The position numbers and the translations under genes are program-made. From the NCBI GenBank assembly GCA_963812795.1, contig CAWEWG010000003.1:141204-205203 (forward strand): a stretch of 64,000 bases of DNA. Direction: 5' to 3'. The notes under the pieces were generated by a model. The model was given only the letters and a program-made list of their open reading frames with translations. It did not search any database and had not been told where the DNA came from. This DNA comes from Hyphomicrobium_A sp963812795 (lineage in GTDB: Bacteria; Pseudomonadota; Alphaproteobacteria; Rhizobiales; Hyphomicrobiaceae). Positions 44,414-57,006 of the stretch are shown here, piece by piece. Positions within the stretch are counted from its first letter, which is position 1, and each line of letters begins with the position of its first letter.

Positions 44414-46462
44414 TCAATTATCCAGGAAGCTGCGCAGCTTGCGCGAGCGGCTGGGGTGCTTGAGCTTGCGCAGCGCCTTGGCTTCGATCTGGCGGATGCG
44501 CTCGCGCGTCACCGAGAACTGCTGGCCGACCTCTTCGAGCGTGTGGTCGGTGTTCATGCCGATGCCGAAACGCATGCGCAAAACGCGCTCTTCGCGCGGG
44601 GTGAGCGAAGCCAGCACCCGGGTCGTCGTCTCGCGCAGGTTCGACTGGATGGCGGCGTCGATCGGCAGCACGGCGTTGCGGTCCTCGATGAAGTCGCCGA
44701 GGTGTGAGTCCTCCTCATCGCCGATCGGCGTCTCGAGCGAGATCGGTTCCTTGGCGATCTTGAGGACCTTGCGCACCTTCTCCAGCGGCATCGCCAGCTT
44801 CTCGGCCAGCTCCTCCGGCGTCGGCTCGCGGCCGATCTCGTGCAGCATCTGGCGGGAAGTACGCACGATCTTGTTGATCGTCTCGATCATGTGCACGGGG
44901 ATGCGGATGGTGCGTGCCTGATCGGCGATCGAGCGCGTGATCGCCTGACGGATCCACCAGGTGGCGTAGGTCGAGAACTTGTAGCCGCGGCGGTACTCGA
45001 ACTTGTCGACCGCCTTCATCAGGCCGATGTTGCCTTCCTGGATGAGGTCGAGGAACTGCAGGCCGCGGTTGGTGTATTTCTTGGCGATGGAGATGACGAG
45101 GCGCAGGTTGGCCTCCACCATTTCCTTCTTCGCCTGGCGGGCTTCGCGCTCGCCCTTCTGCACCGCCTTGACGATGCGGCGGAACTCGGGGATTTCGAGG
45201 CCCGTCTCGGAAGCGAGAGTGTGGATGTCGCCGCGCAGCTTCTCGATGCGCATCTTCTCGTTCTTGACGAACGTGCCCCACTTGCGGCCGAGACCGCCGA
45301 CGCGCTCCAGCCACGTCTGGTCGATCTCGTTACCGAAGTACTCGTCGATGAACGCCTGGCGCGGCACGCCGCACGATTCCGCCAGCCGCATGAGCTGGCC
45401 TTCCTGGCCGACGAGCTTCTTGTTGATGCCGTAGAGCTGTTCGACGAGGCTCTCGATGCGGTTGTTGTTGAGCGACAGGCTTTTCACGTCGACGATGATC
45501 TCGTCGCGCAGCTTGTCGTAGGCTTTCTGCTGCTGCCTGGAACCCTGCTCGCCGGCGACCTGCTGCTCGAGCTTCTTGTCTTGCTGCTTGCGCAGCTTCT
45601 TGTAGGTCGCGGCGATGCGGTCGAAGGTTTCCAGAACCTTCGGCTTCAGCTCGGCTTCCATGGCGGCCAGCGACAGGGCGTTCTCGTAGTCGTCCTCGTC
45701 GTCCAACTCGCTTTCGGGACGGTTCTCGCCGCCCTCTTCGGCCTGAGCCTCTTCGGGCGGCTCGCCGTCACCCAGCGCGGGCGGCGGCTGCTTGGCTTCG
45801 GGGCCTTCGTACGTCGCTTCGAGATCGATGATGTCGCGGAGGAGAATCTTCCCCTCGTTCAGCTCATCGCGCCAGATGATGATGGCCTGGAAGGTGAGGG
45901 GGCTTTCGCACAGGCCGGCGATCATGGCCTCGCGGCCGGCCTCGATGCGTTTGGCGATGGCGATTTCGCCTTCACGCGACAACAGCTCCACCGAGCCCAT
46001 CTCGCGCAGGTACATGCGGACAGGGTCGTCGGTGCGCTCGGTCGGCTCGGCGCGCGTAGAGGTGGTGGCGACAGCAGAGGTCGTGGCGATGGCGCGGCCG
46101 CCGCCGCCCTCTTCCTCGTCGGGCTCGTCGGCGCCGGCGGCCTCCTGGCCTTCCTCGCCTTCCTCGGTGTCGACGACGTTGATACCCATGTCGGACAGCA
46201 TCGCCATGGTGTCTTCGATCTTCTCGGAAGACACCTCCTCGGACGGCAGCACCGCGTTCAGCTCGTCATAGGTGACGTAGCCACGTGCCTTGCCGGTCTT
46301 GAGGAGTTTCTTGACGGCCTGATCGGAAAGGTCGAGCAGCGGGCTGTCGCGCTCTTGCGCATCCGCAGCCTGGCCGTCCTTGTCCTCGGACTTGGCGGCG
46401 GGGGCGGCTTTCCCGCGCGAACCGCCAGTGGAGGCTTTCGTTTTCAGGGCCTGTGCTTTCAA
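44414..46462 (-). CDS. rpoD: Primary RNA polymerase sigma factor RpoD (sigma-70)
   Basis: A 682-residue housekeeping sigma factor. The Lys/Ala-rich lead is followed by region 1.1 (LLDLSDQAVKKLLKTGKARG, YDELNAVLPSEEV), an acidic non-conserved region (about residues 190-260), regions 2.1-2.4 (NLRLVISIAKKYTNRGL, FSTYATWWIRQAI), region 3 and region 4.2 (FSVTRERIRQIEAKALRKL). The frame begins at TTG 46462 with only a weak ribosome site. ATG at 46520 would join it if one base were removed, a possible further frameshift. It follows dnaG on the same strand after 210 bases. Confidence 0.95.
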   Translation of the reverse strand: MKAQALKTKASTGGSRGKAAPAAKSEDKDGQAADAQERDSPLLDLSDQAVKKLLKTGKARGYVTYDELNAVLPSEEVSSEKIEDTMAMLSDMGINVVDTEEGEEGQEAAGADEPDEEEGGGGRAIATTSAVATTSTRAEPTERTDDPVRMYLREMGSVELLSREGEIAIAKRIEAGREAMIAGLCESPLTFQAIIIWRDELNEGKILLRDIIDLEATYEGPEAKQPPPALGDGEPPEEAQAEEGGENRPESELDDEDDYENALSLAAMEAELKPKVLETFDRIAATYKKLRKQQDKKLEQQVAGEQGSRQQQKAYDKLRDEIIVDVKSLSLNNNRIESLVEQLYGINKKLVGQEGQLMRLAESCGVPRQAFIDEYFGNEIDQTWLERVGGLGRKWGTFVKNEKMRIEKLRGDIHTLASETGLEIPEFRRIVKAVQKGEREARQAKKEMVEANLRLVISIAKKYTNRGLQFLDLIQEGNIGLMKAVDKFEYRRGYKFSTYATWWIRQAITRSIADQARTIRIPVHMIETINKIVRTSRQMLHEIGREPTPEELAEKLAMPLEKVRKVLKIAKEPISLETPIGDEEDSHLGDFIEDRNAVLPIDAAIQSNLRETTTRVLASLTPREERVLRMRFGIGMNTDHTLEEVGQQFSVTRERIRQIEAKALRKLKHPSRSRKLRSFLDN

Positions 46463-46672
46463 GGGCTCGTATCCCGCTCTATCAGCGCCTAATTGCTTTG
46501 CGACGTTCTGTCGCGGCCATTACGGCATCGGTGCAACGCCTGTGGCTTGCGCAAAAAGCCCATCGGCGCCCCACCCTTAGTCCCCCATCGACCTTGACCC
46601 GCACCGCACGTGCAGGCCGCCGAACCGTCACCTTGCCCACGCCGCTCGCAAGGGCCACGCCAGTGCAACGCG

Positions 46673-48583
46673 TTAATCTGCCGATACGGGCTGGATGCTT
46701 GCTCGAGCAAGCAGGCCCTGGATCTCGCAGATGCGCGCAAGCGCGTCCTCGGAGCCGTCCCGGTGATAAGCCTGGACGGCTGCTTCGAGCGACTTCTGCA
46801 AGCCGACCTGCCTCTCATGCAGCGCGAGGGCGTGGCGCCAGCCAACTTCCACCTCGGCCCGCGGGGCTTCAGGCTCTGCGAAACGATCGCTTCTATGCGT
46901 AACGGAGCGCTCAACAAGGTTTACGACCTTGTCGAGGCCCGTACCGCTCAATTGGGAGCGCAAACGTGCGCTGTCAAGATTATTATCCACAGCCTGGGTG
47001 CCGAGTATGGCATCGCGCAGGCCGGCGAGTGGCTTTGAGGTCAGCGTCAGGGCAGCGATCTCCTCGGCATGCTCGTCCACCAGCCAGGGGTGATTGATCA
47101 ACGTTTTGACCAGCAGGGCCTCGCGCGGGGGCGCCAATTCGGCACGCGTCGCCAGCTCGGGACTGGCATTGGAGCGGCGCTGCGGGGTGACCTGCGCCGT
47201 GGGGCCGAGGCGGGCCCGCTCGCGCACCCGCCAGTCAGGCGTAATATTGTTGCGCCGCGTCGCGCCGCCGGCCCCTTGGCGCGGCCCCTGACCGCGGGCG
47301 ATCTCGCGCACCACAGTGCGATTGAGCGCCCATAGGGTCTCGCGCAGCTCGCTTTCGTAATGCCCCCTGACGGCAGCGTCGCCGATCTTGGCGACCATGG
47401 CTTTGAGGTGCGCCTCGAACGCCGCGCGCTGCTCCGGCGTCGACAGATCCTGCCCTTGGGCTTCGCGCTCCCACAGAACGTCGAACAGCGCCCGCGTCTT
47501 GCCGAGCTCCGATGCGAACGCCTCCGGACCCTTCTGGCGCACGAGGTCGTCGGGGTCGAGGCCGCCGGGGAGGAAGACAAAGCGGACACTGAAACCGGGC
47601 TTCAGCAACGGCAGCGCCGTTTCGACGGCGCGGAAGGCGGCCTTGCGTCCGGCTGCATCGCCGTCGAAGCAGAGGATCGGCTCCTCCGACATGCGCCACA
47701 GAAGCTTCACCTGCTCTTCGGTCAGCGCCGTGCCGAGCGGGGCGACCGTCTCGGCAAAGCCGGCCTCGGTGAGGGCGATGACATCCATATAGCCTTCGAC
47801 GGCGACGACGCGGTCCTTGTCGTGCGCCGGCCCGCGCGCGCGATGCGCGTTAAAGAGGATCTGCCCCTTGTGAAAGAGCGGGGTGTCCGGCGAGTTGAGG
47901 TACTTCGCCGGTGCGTTGGCATCGAGCGCGCGTCCGCCGAAGGCGATGACGCGACCGCGCAGGTCGGTGATCGGAAACGTCACGCGATGGCGAAAGCGGT
48001 CGTAGGCAACGGGGATGTCGTCGCCGCCGATCAGCATGCCGGAGGCAATCATCTCCTCGGCCTTGAAGCCGGCAGCGGCCAAGTGCGTACGCAGGGCGGC
48101 GCGGTCGTTCGGCGCGTAGCCCAAACGAAAAGAGGCAATCGTCTCGCGCCCGAGGCCGCGCTTCTCAAGGTAGCGGCGCGCCTCGGCGCCGGGGCCGGAC
48201 ATCAGCGCCTGCTCGAAGAACGCCGCCGACAACTCCACGATGCGATAGAGCCGCTCGCGCTCGTCCTCGCGCGCTTCATCGCGCGGGCCGAGCTTCGGCA
48301 TCGGCACGCCGGCCTCGTCGGCGAGACGTTCCACCGCTTCGGGGAACGACAGCCCGTCGGTCTTCATGACGAAGCCGAAGATGTCGCCGTGCTCGCCGGT
48401 GGCGAAGCAGTGATAGAAGCCCTTCTGGTCGTTGACCGTGAACGAGGGCGTCTTTTCCATCTTGAACGGGGAGAGGCCCTTGAACTCGCGCCCAGCGCGC
48501 TTCAATGCAACCTTGCGGCCCACGACCTGGCTGACGCTGAGCCGCGCGCGAATTTCATCCAGGAAATTGGGTGGATAGCGCAT
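46673..48583 (-). CDS. dnaG: DNA primase DnaG (zinc ligands degenerate)
   Basis: A 636-residue primase. The N-terminal domain reads GLSPFKMEKTPSFTVNDQKGF and YHCFATGEHGD. In zinc-containing primases this region is C-P-F-H ... C-x-x-C, so Ser38, Lys41 and Thr62 replace three of the four ligands and only Cys59 remains. The TOPRIM catalytic core is intact (VVAVEGYMDVIAL, CFDGDAAGRKAA). A C-terminal helicase-binding region is present but diverged. ATG 48583 begins MRYPPNFLDEIRARLS. Part of the yqeY-dnaG-rpoD cluster. Confidence 0.95.
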   Translation of the reverse strand: MRYPPNFLDEIRARLSVSQVVGRKVALKRAGREFKGLSPFKMEKTPSFTVNDQKGFYHCFATGEHGDIFGFVMKTDGLSFPEAVERLADEAGVPMPKLGPRDEAREDERERLYRIVELSAAFFEQALMSGPGAEARRYLEKRGLGRETIASFRLGYAPNDRAALRTHLAAAGFKAEEMIASGMLIGGDDIPVAYDRFRHRVTFPITDLRGRVIAFGGRALDANAPAKYLNSPDTPLFHKGQILFNAHRARGPAHDKDRVVAVEGYMDVIALTEAGFAETVAPLGTALTEEQVKLLWRMSEEPILCFDGDAAGRKAAFRAVETALPLLKPGFSVRFVFLPGGLDPDDLVRQKGPEAFASELGKTRALFDVLWEREAQGQDLSTPEQRAAFEAHLKAMVAKIGDAAVRGHYESELRETLWALNRTVVREIARGQGPRQGAGGATRRNNITPDWRVRERARLGPTAQVTPQRRSNASPELATRAELAPPREALLVKTLINHPWLVDEHAEEIAALTLTSKPLAGLRDAILGTQAVDNNLDSARLRSQLSGTGLDKVVNLVERSVTHRSDRFAEPEAPRAEVEVGWRHALALHERQVGLQKSLEAAVQAYHRDGSEDALARICEIQGLLARASIQPVSAD

Positions 48584-48837
48584 CGGGCCGCCCGCAAGTC
48601 GCACAGATTTAACACGGATTGTATCGCGTGATTCGCGCGTCGCCTGTGCGTGGCGCAAGCGCCCTGTCCTGCTTTTGAACAGGACGGCGCGTTGCGCCTA
48701 ACGCTTCTCCCTCCCCCTTGATGGGGGAGGGATGGGGTGGGAGTGGTGCAGCACCTCAGCAGTCGTGGACACCCCCCTCCCTGACCCAAGGGGGAGGGGA
48801 AGTGGCGGTCAGACTGTCTTGTTCTTGAGATGAAGGA
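48584..48837. repeat. Intergenic region with inverted C/G-run hairpins
   Basis: Two hairpins in opposite sense: CCCTCCCCC-TTGAT-GGGGGAGGG (48709-48731) and CCCCTCCC...GGGAGGGG (48774-48799), about 40 bases apart. They resemble the elements at 16786-16805 and are probably REP-type intergenic repeats; they may also attenuate transcription between yqeY and dnaG. Confidence 0.5.
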
Positions 48838-49281
48838 TTACTTCAGCAGCTCTTTGGTGAAGGCGCTGGCTTTGCCGAAGTCCATCTGGCCGGCGTACTT
48901 GGCCTTCAGCGCCGCCATGACCTTGCCCATGTCCTTGGGCCCGGCGGCGCCCGTTTCCTTGATCGCGGCCGCGATCGCCGCCTTGGCGTCCGCCTCGCTC
49001 ATCTGCGCCGGCATGTAGCCCTCGATGACGGTGATCTCCGCCGCCTCCTTGGCGGCGAGTTCCGGTCGGCCTCCGGCCGTGAACTGTTCGATGGAATTGC
49101 GCCGCTGCTTGATCATCTTGGCCATGACCGTGAGGATGTCGGCGTCGGAGATCTTGTCCTTCGGGCGCGCGTCGATGTCGGCCGACTTGATCGCCGAGTT
49201 GATGAGACGCAGCGTGCCGACGCGATCCTTGTCGCCGGCCTTCATCGCCGTCTTCAGGTCGTCGTTGATCTTCTCGCGCAT
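48838..49281 (-). CDS. GatB/YqeY-domain protein
   Basis: A 147-residue YqeY-type protein resembling the tRNA-binding tail of GatB: REKINDDLKTAMKAGDKDRVGTLR, VMAKMIKQRRNSIEQF, YMPAQMSEADAKAAI and KDMGKVMAALKAKYAGQMDFG. It is the usual upstream neighbour of dnaG-rpoD in this group. Biochemical role not established. Confidence 0.93.
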   Translation of the reverse strand: MREKINDDLKTAMKAGDKDRVGTLRLINSAIKSADIDARPKDKISDADILTVMAKMIKQRRNSIEQFTAGGRPELAAKEAAEITVIEGYMPAQMSEADAKAAIAAAIKETGAAGPKDMGKVMAALKAKYAGQMDFGKASAFTKELLK

Positions 49282-49358
49282 CGTCGGCCTCCGTTCATCA
49301 GGGGCGTTGTTTAGGGGCGCCTTCCCGGCAGCGCAAGGCTAGGTGGCGTATCAGAGGT

Positions 49359-49865
49359 TCACTGTTTGGTGTCGCCCGCGGGCGTCGCCGCCGCATCCGG
49401 CTCGGCGACGTGCTCGACGCTCTCCTGCTCGTCCGGGTCGGTGCGGGCGACGATGGCCTCGGCCGCCTCGGTGGTTGAGAGGTTGATCGGTTTGTGCGGC
49501 AGGTCGGCTGGAATGTAGAGGAAGTCCCCCGCCTCGTTGATGACGCTCTTCTTCAAGCCTTCGCCGTAGAGCGTCTGCACGCGGCCCTTGAGCAGGTAGA
49601 TCACCGACTCATAGCCCTTGTGCATGTGCGCCTTGGCAGCGCCGCCCGGCGGGATGATCACCTTGTTCATGGAGATGCCCTTGGCGCCGGCATTCTGGCC
49701 GGAGATGCCTTGGAAAATTGGCAGGCCTTGCTTGGTGCCGGTGGTCGCCGACGGCCGAACGGTGATGATCTCGGCGTTGACGCCGCTCTCCTGCGCCAAG
49801 GCGGCGACGACAAACGTACCGGCCATGAGCGTGTGAAGGGCAATCACTTTCAACCCTCTGTGCAT
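49359..49865 (-). CDS. Exported cupin protein
   Basis: A 168-residue protein with a signal peptide (ending AALAQ) and one cupin barrel: IPPGGAAKAHMHKGYESVIYLLKG, where His-x-His and Glu are the metal ligands, and FLYIPADLPHKPINLS with the distal His. A charged tail follows. Start at 49865 has a GAGAGGAG site. It is divergent from carA. Substrate unknown. Confidence 0.85.
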   Translation of the reverse strand: MHRGLKVIALHTLMAGTFVVAALAQESGVNAEIITVRPSATTGTKQGLPIFQGISGQNAGAKGISMNKVIIPPGGAAKAHMHKGYESVIYLLKGRVQTLYGEGLKKSVINEAGDFLYIPADLPHKPINLSTTEAAEAIVARTDPDEQESVEHVAEPDAAATPAGDTKQ

Positions 49866-50086
49866 AGCGCGTGCTCCTCTCCCGCAAACGAACCATCGCA
49901 ACGTCATGATCCGATATGGTGCATGATGGACACCTCTGGACGCGGCGCAAGGCCGCCCGGTGTTGACCGGGCTGGACTCATCCCATAGGTTCCGCGCGCA
50001 TTCCGCCCTTTTGCCACGCGTTCGCACGGGCTCCGGCTGCGCCGCTCACAGTGGCGCCGCGCCACGCGCGAACGCCGGAGCCGCCA

Positions 50087-51283
50087 TTGACGATATCGCC
50101 ATTAGATCCGCCGCCGCCCTGGGCCGACGCTCCGTCGACCGCGCGACTTGTCTTGTCAGACGGAACGGTGATTGCCGGGACCGGACTCGGCGCTACCGGC
50201 TCGGCCGTCGGCGAGGTGTGCTTCAACACCGCCATGACCGGGTATCAGGAGATCCTCACCGATCCCTCCTACGCCGGGCAGATCATCACCTTCACCTTCC
50301 CGCACATCGGCAACGTCGGCGCCAACAACGAGGACACCGAGACCTCCAACCTCGCGGCCCGCTCGGGCGTGCGCGGGGCGGTGCTGCGGGCTCCGATCAC
50401 CGGCCCGTCGAGCTATCGCGCCGCCGAGCATCTCGACAAATGGCTGAAGACGCGGGGCATCATCGCCATCGCCGGCGTCGACACGCGCGCGCTCACCGCG
50501 CGCATTCGCGAGCAGGGCACGCCCAACGGCGTCATCGCACATGAGCCGTCGGGCAAGTTCGACATCGCCAAGCTGAAAGCCGAAGCCGCCGCCTGGCCGG
50601 GGCTCGACGGCATGGACCTCGTGCCAGACGTGACCAGCGGCCAGAGCTATTCGTGGGACGAGACGCGCTGGGTCTGGGGGACGGGCTACGGGCGCGAGGA
50701 GAACGCGCCGTTCCACGTCGTCGCCGTCGACTACGGCTTGAAGCGCAACATCCTGCGCTGCCTCGCCAGTGCCGGCTGCAAGGTGACGGTGGTGCCGGCG
50801 ACGACGCAGGCCGAGGATATTCTCGAGCGCAAGCCGGATGGGGTTTTCCTGTCGAACGGTCCGGGCGATCCGGCCGCGACCGGCAAATACGCGGTGCCGG
50901 AGATCCAGAAGCTGGTGCAGTCGGGCCTGCCGGTGTTCGGCATCTGCCTCGGTCACCAGATGCTGGCGCTGGCGCTGGGCGCCAAGACCCACAAGATGCG
51001 GCAGGGCCACCACGGCGCCAACCATCCGGTGAAGGACTTCACCACCGAAAAGGTGGAGATCACGTCCATGAACCACGGCTTCACCGTGGATCGCGCGACG
51101 CTGCCGGCAGGCGTCGAGGAGACGCACGTGTCGCTGTTCGACGGCACCAATTGCGGCCTGCAGGTGAAGGACAAGCCGGTGTTTTCCGTGCAGTACCACC
51201 CGGAGGCCTCCCCAGGCCCGCAGGACAGCCACTACCTGTTCGAGCGTTTCGTCGAGCTGATGCGCCGCCAGAAGTCCGGCTGA
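50087..51283 (+). CDS. carA: Carbamoyl-phosphate synthase small subunit CarA
   Basis: CarA supplies ammonia from glutamine to CarB. The 398-residue protein has the N-terminal CarA domain (GTVIAGTGLGATGSAVGEV, FNTAMTGYQEILTDPSYAG) and a class I glutamine amidotransferase domain. The nucleophile Cys is in VFGICLGHQMLALALGAK and the His-Glu pair is in VQYHPEASPGP. Start is probably TTG 50087 with a GGAG site; GTG at 50051 is an alternative. Two secreted-protein genes separate it from carB. Confidence 0.96.
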   Translation: MTISPLDPPPPWADAPSTARLVLSDGTVIAGTGLGATGSAVGEVCFNTAMTGYQEILTDPSYAGQIITFTFPHIGNVGANNEDTETSNLAARSGVRGAVLRAPITGPSSYRAAEHLDKWLKTRGIIAIAGVDTRALTARIREQGTPNGVIAHEPSGKFDIAKLKAEAAAWPGLDGMDLVPDVTSGQSYSWDETRWVWGTGYGREENAPFHVVAVDYGLKRNILRCLASAGCKVTVVPATTQAEDILERKPDGVFLSNGPGDPAATGKYAVPEIQKLVQSGLPVFGICLGHQMLALALGAKTHKMRQGHHGANHPVKDFTTEKVEITSMNHGFTVDRATLPAGVEETHVSLFDGTNCGLQVKDKPVFSVQYHPEASPGPQDSHYLFERFVELMRRQKSG

Positions 51284-51465
51284 GGCCGCTTTACCCTACG
51301 AAACATTAATTCCCGCGGAGCTGCCCGTATGCGGGGCGGCAGCTATAGTGTTACGTCTGGCGCGGGAAGAATTGCACCGAAGACGTGGCAAAAGTTCCCG
51401 AGGCACAGTAAGCAAGCGGCGCCGACGGCCGGTTCTGGCCCAACGGCAACGATTGGGAGGAATTG

Positions 51466-52101
51466 ATGCGGCATTGCGCGGTTCTGTGCGCGATTACGGC
51501 CTTGGTTGCGGCTCCGGCGTCGGCCGACGAAGCCTGCAGGAAGGAGGTTGCCACCGCCTTCAACAAGCAGCGCACGTCGCGCGTCTTCACCATGGCCTCC
51601 GAGTTGAAGACACCGTCGGGGCCCGTGCAGATCAAGGTTGAGTATCAACCGCCCGATCGCATGCGCCAGACCATCATGGCGCCCAACCAAGAACCCCTCG
51701 AGACCGTGCTTTACGGCCAGCGCGCCTACAGCCGCCAGGGCAGCAAGTGGGAAGAGCTGATGCCGGCGGTCGCCCAGACCATCATCGCCCAGGTGCGCGA
51801 AGCCGCCATCGACCCGCCGAAAGAGGTCGGCAATTTCGACTGCCTCGGTCCGACGACCCTCGACGGCAAGGAATATCTCGCCTATCGCAGCGTCGAGAAG
51901 CAGGCGGATGCCGGTGCACCCACGGGCGCGCCGCTGTTGCACCGCACGATCTACGTCGACCCGAAGACGGGCCTGCCGGCCCTCAACATCGTCGCCGGCG
52001 ATCAGCCCGGCTCGGAGGCGGTGTTCAAAGCGTCGTACGAATATCCGGAGAAGCTCGAGATCGAGGATCATCCGGATGCGCCGCTGGTGAGAATGAGATA
52101 G
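51466..52101 (+). CDS. Exported protein of unknown function, tandem copy 1
   Basis: A 211-residue protein with a signal peptide (ending APASA) and two cysteines (DEACRKEVATAFNKQ and NFDCLGPTT) likely joined by a disulfide. The repeating beta pattern (QIKVEYQPPDRMRQTIMAP, YGQRAYSRQGSKWEEL, RTIYVDPKTGLPALNIV) recalls the LolA/LppX half-barrel, but that is a guess. The next gene is a paralogue. ATG 51466 has a GGGAGGAA site. It sits between carA and carB. Confidence 0.75.
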   Translation: MRHCAVLCAITALVAAPASADEACRKEVATAFNKQRTSRVFTMASELKTPSGPVQIKVEYQPPDRMRQTIMAPNQEPLETVLYGQRAYSRQGSKWEELMPAVAQTIIAQVREAAIDPPKEVGNFDCLGPTTLDGKEYLAYRSVEKQADAGAPTGAPLLHRTIYVDPKTGLPALNIVAGDQPGSEAVFKASYEYPEKLEIEDHPDAPLVRMR

Positions 52102-52144
52102 CGCCGCCTAGGCGGAGCGCGGTTACGAGTATCGAGGAACGAGT

Positions 52145-52849
52145 ATGATGGAGAAGCAGACGATGCGCCGGTTGATGACGGTCCTGGCCCTGATGATTGC
52201 GGCCGGCCCCGCCGCCAACGCCGCTTGCAAGGACGAGGTCGCCTCGGCCCTCGAGCGCCAGCGCAAGACGAGCGGTTTTCGCATGCAGACGAAGATGCTT
52301 TCCGAGCAGGGCCTCGTCGACATGACGGTCGACTACGTGCTCCCCAACCGCATGCGCCAGGTCGTCAAGTCGACGACCGACCCCAAACCGGTGGAGACGA
52401 TCGTCGTCGGCCGCGATGCCTGGAGCCGCCTCGAAGGCGAGGACTGGCGCCCGCTGCACCCGCAGATCGCCGATGCTCTTGCTGCCCAGATGCAGGAGAC
52501 GCTGGGCGATGATCCAGGCACGCTGGGAGACTTCGAGTGCCTCGGCAAGCAGGCGGTCGCCGACAAGAATTTGCTCGCCTACCAGGGCGAGAACGCCGAG
52601 CCGCCGGGCCCGAAGGATATGAGCCCGGGTGTCAAGGACAAGCCAAAGCTGCCCGACCGGCCGGTGCGGGTCATCTTCGTCGATCCGACCACTGGGCTGC
52701 CGATGCGCAGCATCTTCGCGCGTGCCGACAAGTTGGATAAGCCGATCTTCGAAGCGATCTACACCTATCCCGCGGACATCAAGGTCGACATCCCCAGGGG
52801 TCCCGGTCCGGGGCCTGCGCCAGGCACCGTGAAGCCCGGCGCGCAGTAG
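52145..52849 (+). CDS. Exported protein of unknown function, tandem copy 2
   Basis: A 234-residue paralogue of the preceding gene: signal peptide (ending ANAAC), matching cysteines (NAACKDEVASALERQ and DFECLGKQ), and VDYVLPNRMRQVVKS, GRDAWSRLEGEDWRPL and RVIFVDPTTGLPMRS aligned with the first copy. It has a Pro/Gly-rich tail. Either of two adjacent ATG codons (52145, 52148) may start it. Probably a local duplication. Function unknown. Confidence 0.75.
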   Translation: MMEKQTMRRLMTVLALMIAAGPAANAACKDEVASALERQRKTSGFRMQTKMLSEQGLVDMTVDYVLPNRMRQVVKSTTDPKPVETIVVGRDAWSRLEGEDWRPLHPQIADALAAQMQETLGDDPGTLGDFECLGKQAVADKNLLAYQGENAEPPGPKDMSPGVKDKPKLPDRPVRVIFVDPTTGLPMRSIFARADKLDKPIFEAIYTYPADIKVDIPRGPGPGPAPGTVKPGAQ

Positions 52850-52990
52850 CATTGTCCACGCACTCCGCGTTGCCGCGTCGTTTTCGCGCGGCAAAAAACT
52901 CTGCGCACCGGTGCATTACCGGTGTGCAGCCGCGCGCCCGCGCAAACATGCTCTAGCCAAAGGCTCCGATCGGCAATAAAAGGCCGCCTC

Positions 52991-56350
<3,360 letters not shown>

Positions 56351-56455
56351 TCCATCGGGATCGCCCGCGTAAGCTGGCGGTCCATTCACACGTTGTCCAT
56401 CAACGAGTGTCGGTGGTCCTGGCAGCAGTGCCAGGCCTATGGGAGATGTTAGGTT

Positions 56456-56935
56456 ATGACTATGGAACGGGTCCCGATGACCATTGAGGGCTTCCGCACG
56501 CTTGAAGCCGAGCTGCAGCGCCTCAAATCGGAAGAGCGTCCCCGTATCATCCAGGCCATCTCGGACGCGCGCGCCCACGGCGACCTCTCCGAGAACGCCG
56601 AGTACCACGCGGCCAAGGAGCAGCAGGGTTTCAATGAGGCGCGCGTCGCTGACATCGAGGACCGCATCAGCCGCGCTGACGTGATCGACACCTCGAAGCT
56701 GTCCGGCACCACCGTGAAGTTCGGCGCCACCGTGACGCTGGTCGACGAGGACACCGACGAGAAGGTGAAATACAAGATCGTCGGCGACAGCGAGGCGAGC
56801 GTGCGCGACGGCAAAATCTCGATCTCCTCGCCCATCGCGCGGGCGCTCATCGGCAAGTCGAAGAACGACACCGCCGAGGTGACGACGCCGAAGGGCGCGC
56901 GCTCCTACCAGATCCTCAAGATCGAGTGGAAGTAA
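56456..56935 (+). CDS. greA: Transcription elongation factor GreA
   Basis: GreA reactivates backtracked RNA polymerase by stimulating transcript cleavage. The 159-residue product has the coiled coil with the acidic tip HGDLSENAEYHAAKEQQ (Asp43 and Glu46 kept) and the C-terminal domain (FGATVTLVDEDTDEKVKYKIVG, ISSPIARALIGKSKND). ATG 56456 or 56462. It lies about 100 bases after carB. Confidence 0.97.
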   Translation: MTMERVPMTIEGFRTLEAELQRLKSEERPRIIQAISDARAHGDLSENAEYHAAKEQQGFNEARVADIEDRISRADVIDTSKLSGTTVKFGATVTLVDEDTDEKVKYKIVGDSEASVRDGKISISSPIARALIGKSKNDTAEVTTPKGARSYQILKIEWK

Positions 56936-56957
56936 CCTAGCTACCGCTACCTCTGTC

Positions 56958-56993
56958 TCCCGGGTCTTTCTCGGTGCACTCGCTCGCCCGGGA
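56958..56993. repeat. Imperfect inverted repeat after greA
   Basis: TCCCGGG (56958-56964) and CCCGGGA (56987-56993) bracket 22 bases that include the CTCGCTCG run typical of REP-like elements of this order. It lies between the convergent greA and Lrp genes and may help end transcription. Confidence 0.4.
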
Positions 56994-57006
56994 TGACAGC
57001 GCTCGG

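Noticed and set aside
44840..46492. A 550-codon plus-strand frame
   Set aside because: It is antisense to rpoD in GC-rich sequence and shows no recognisable domain.
48700..48800. CRISPR-like repeats
   Set aside because: Only two hairpins in opposite orientation, without regular spacers or nearby cas genes.
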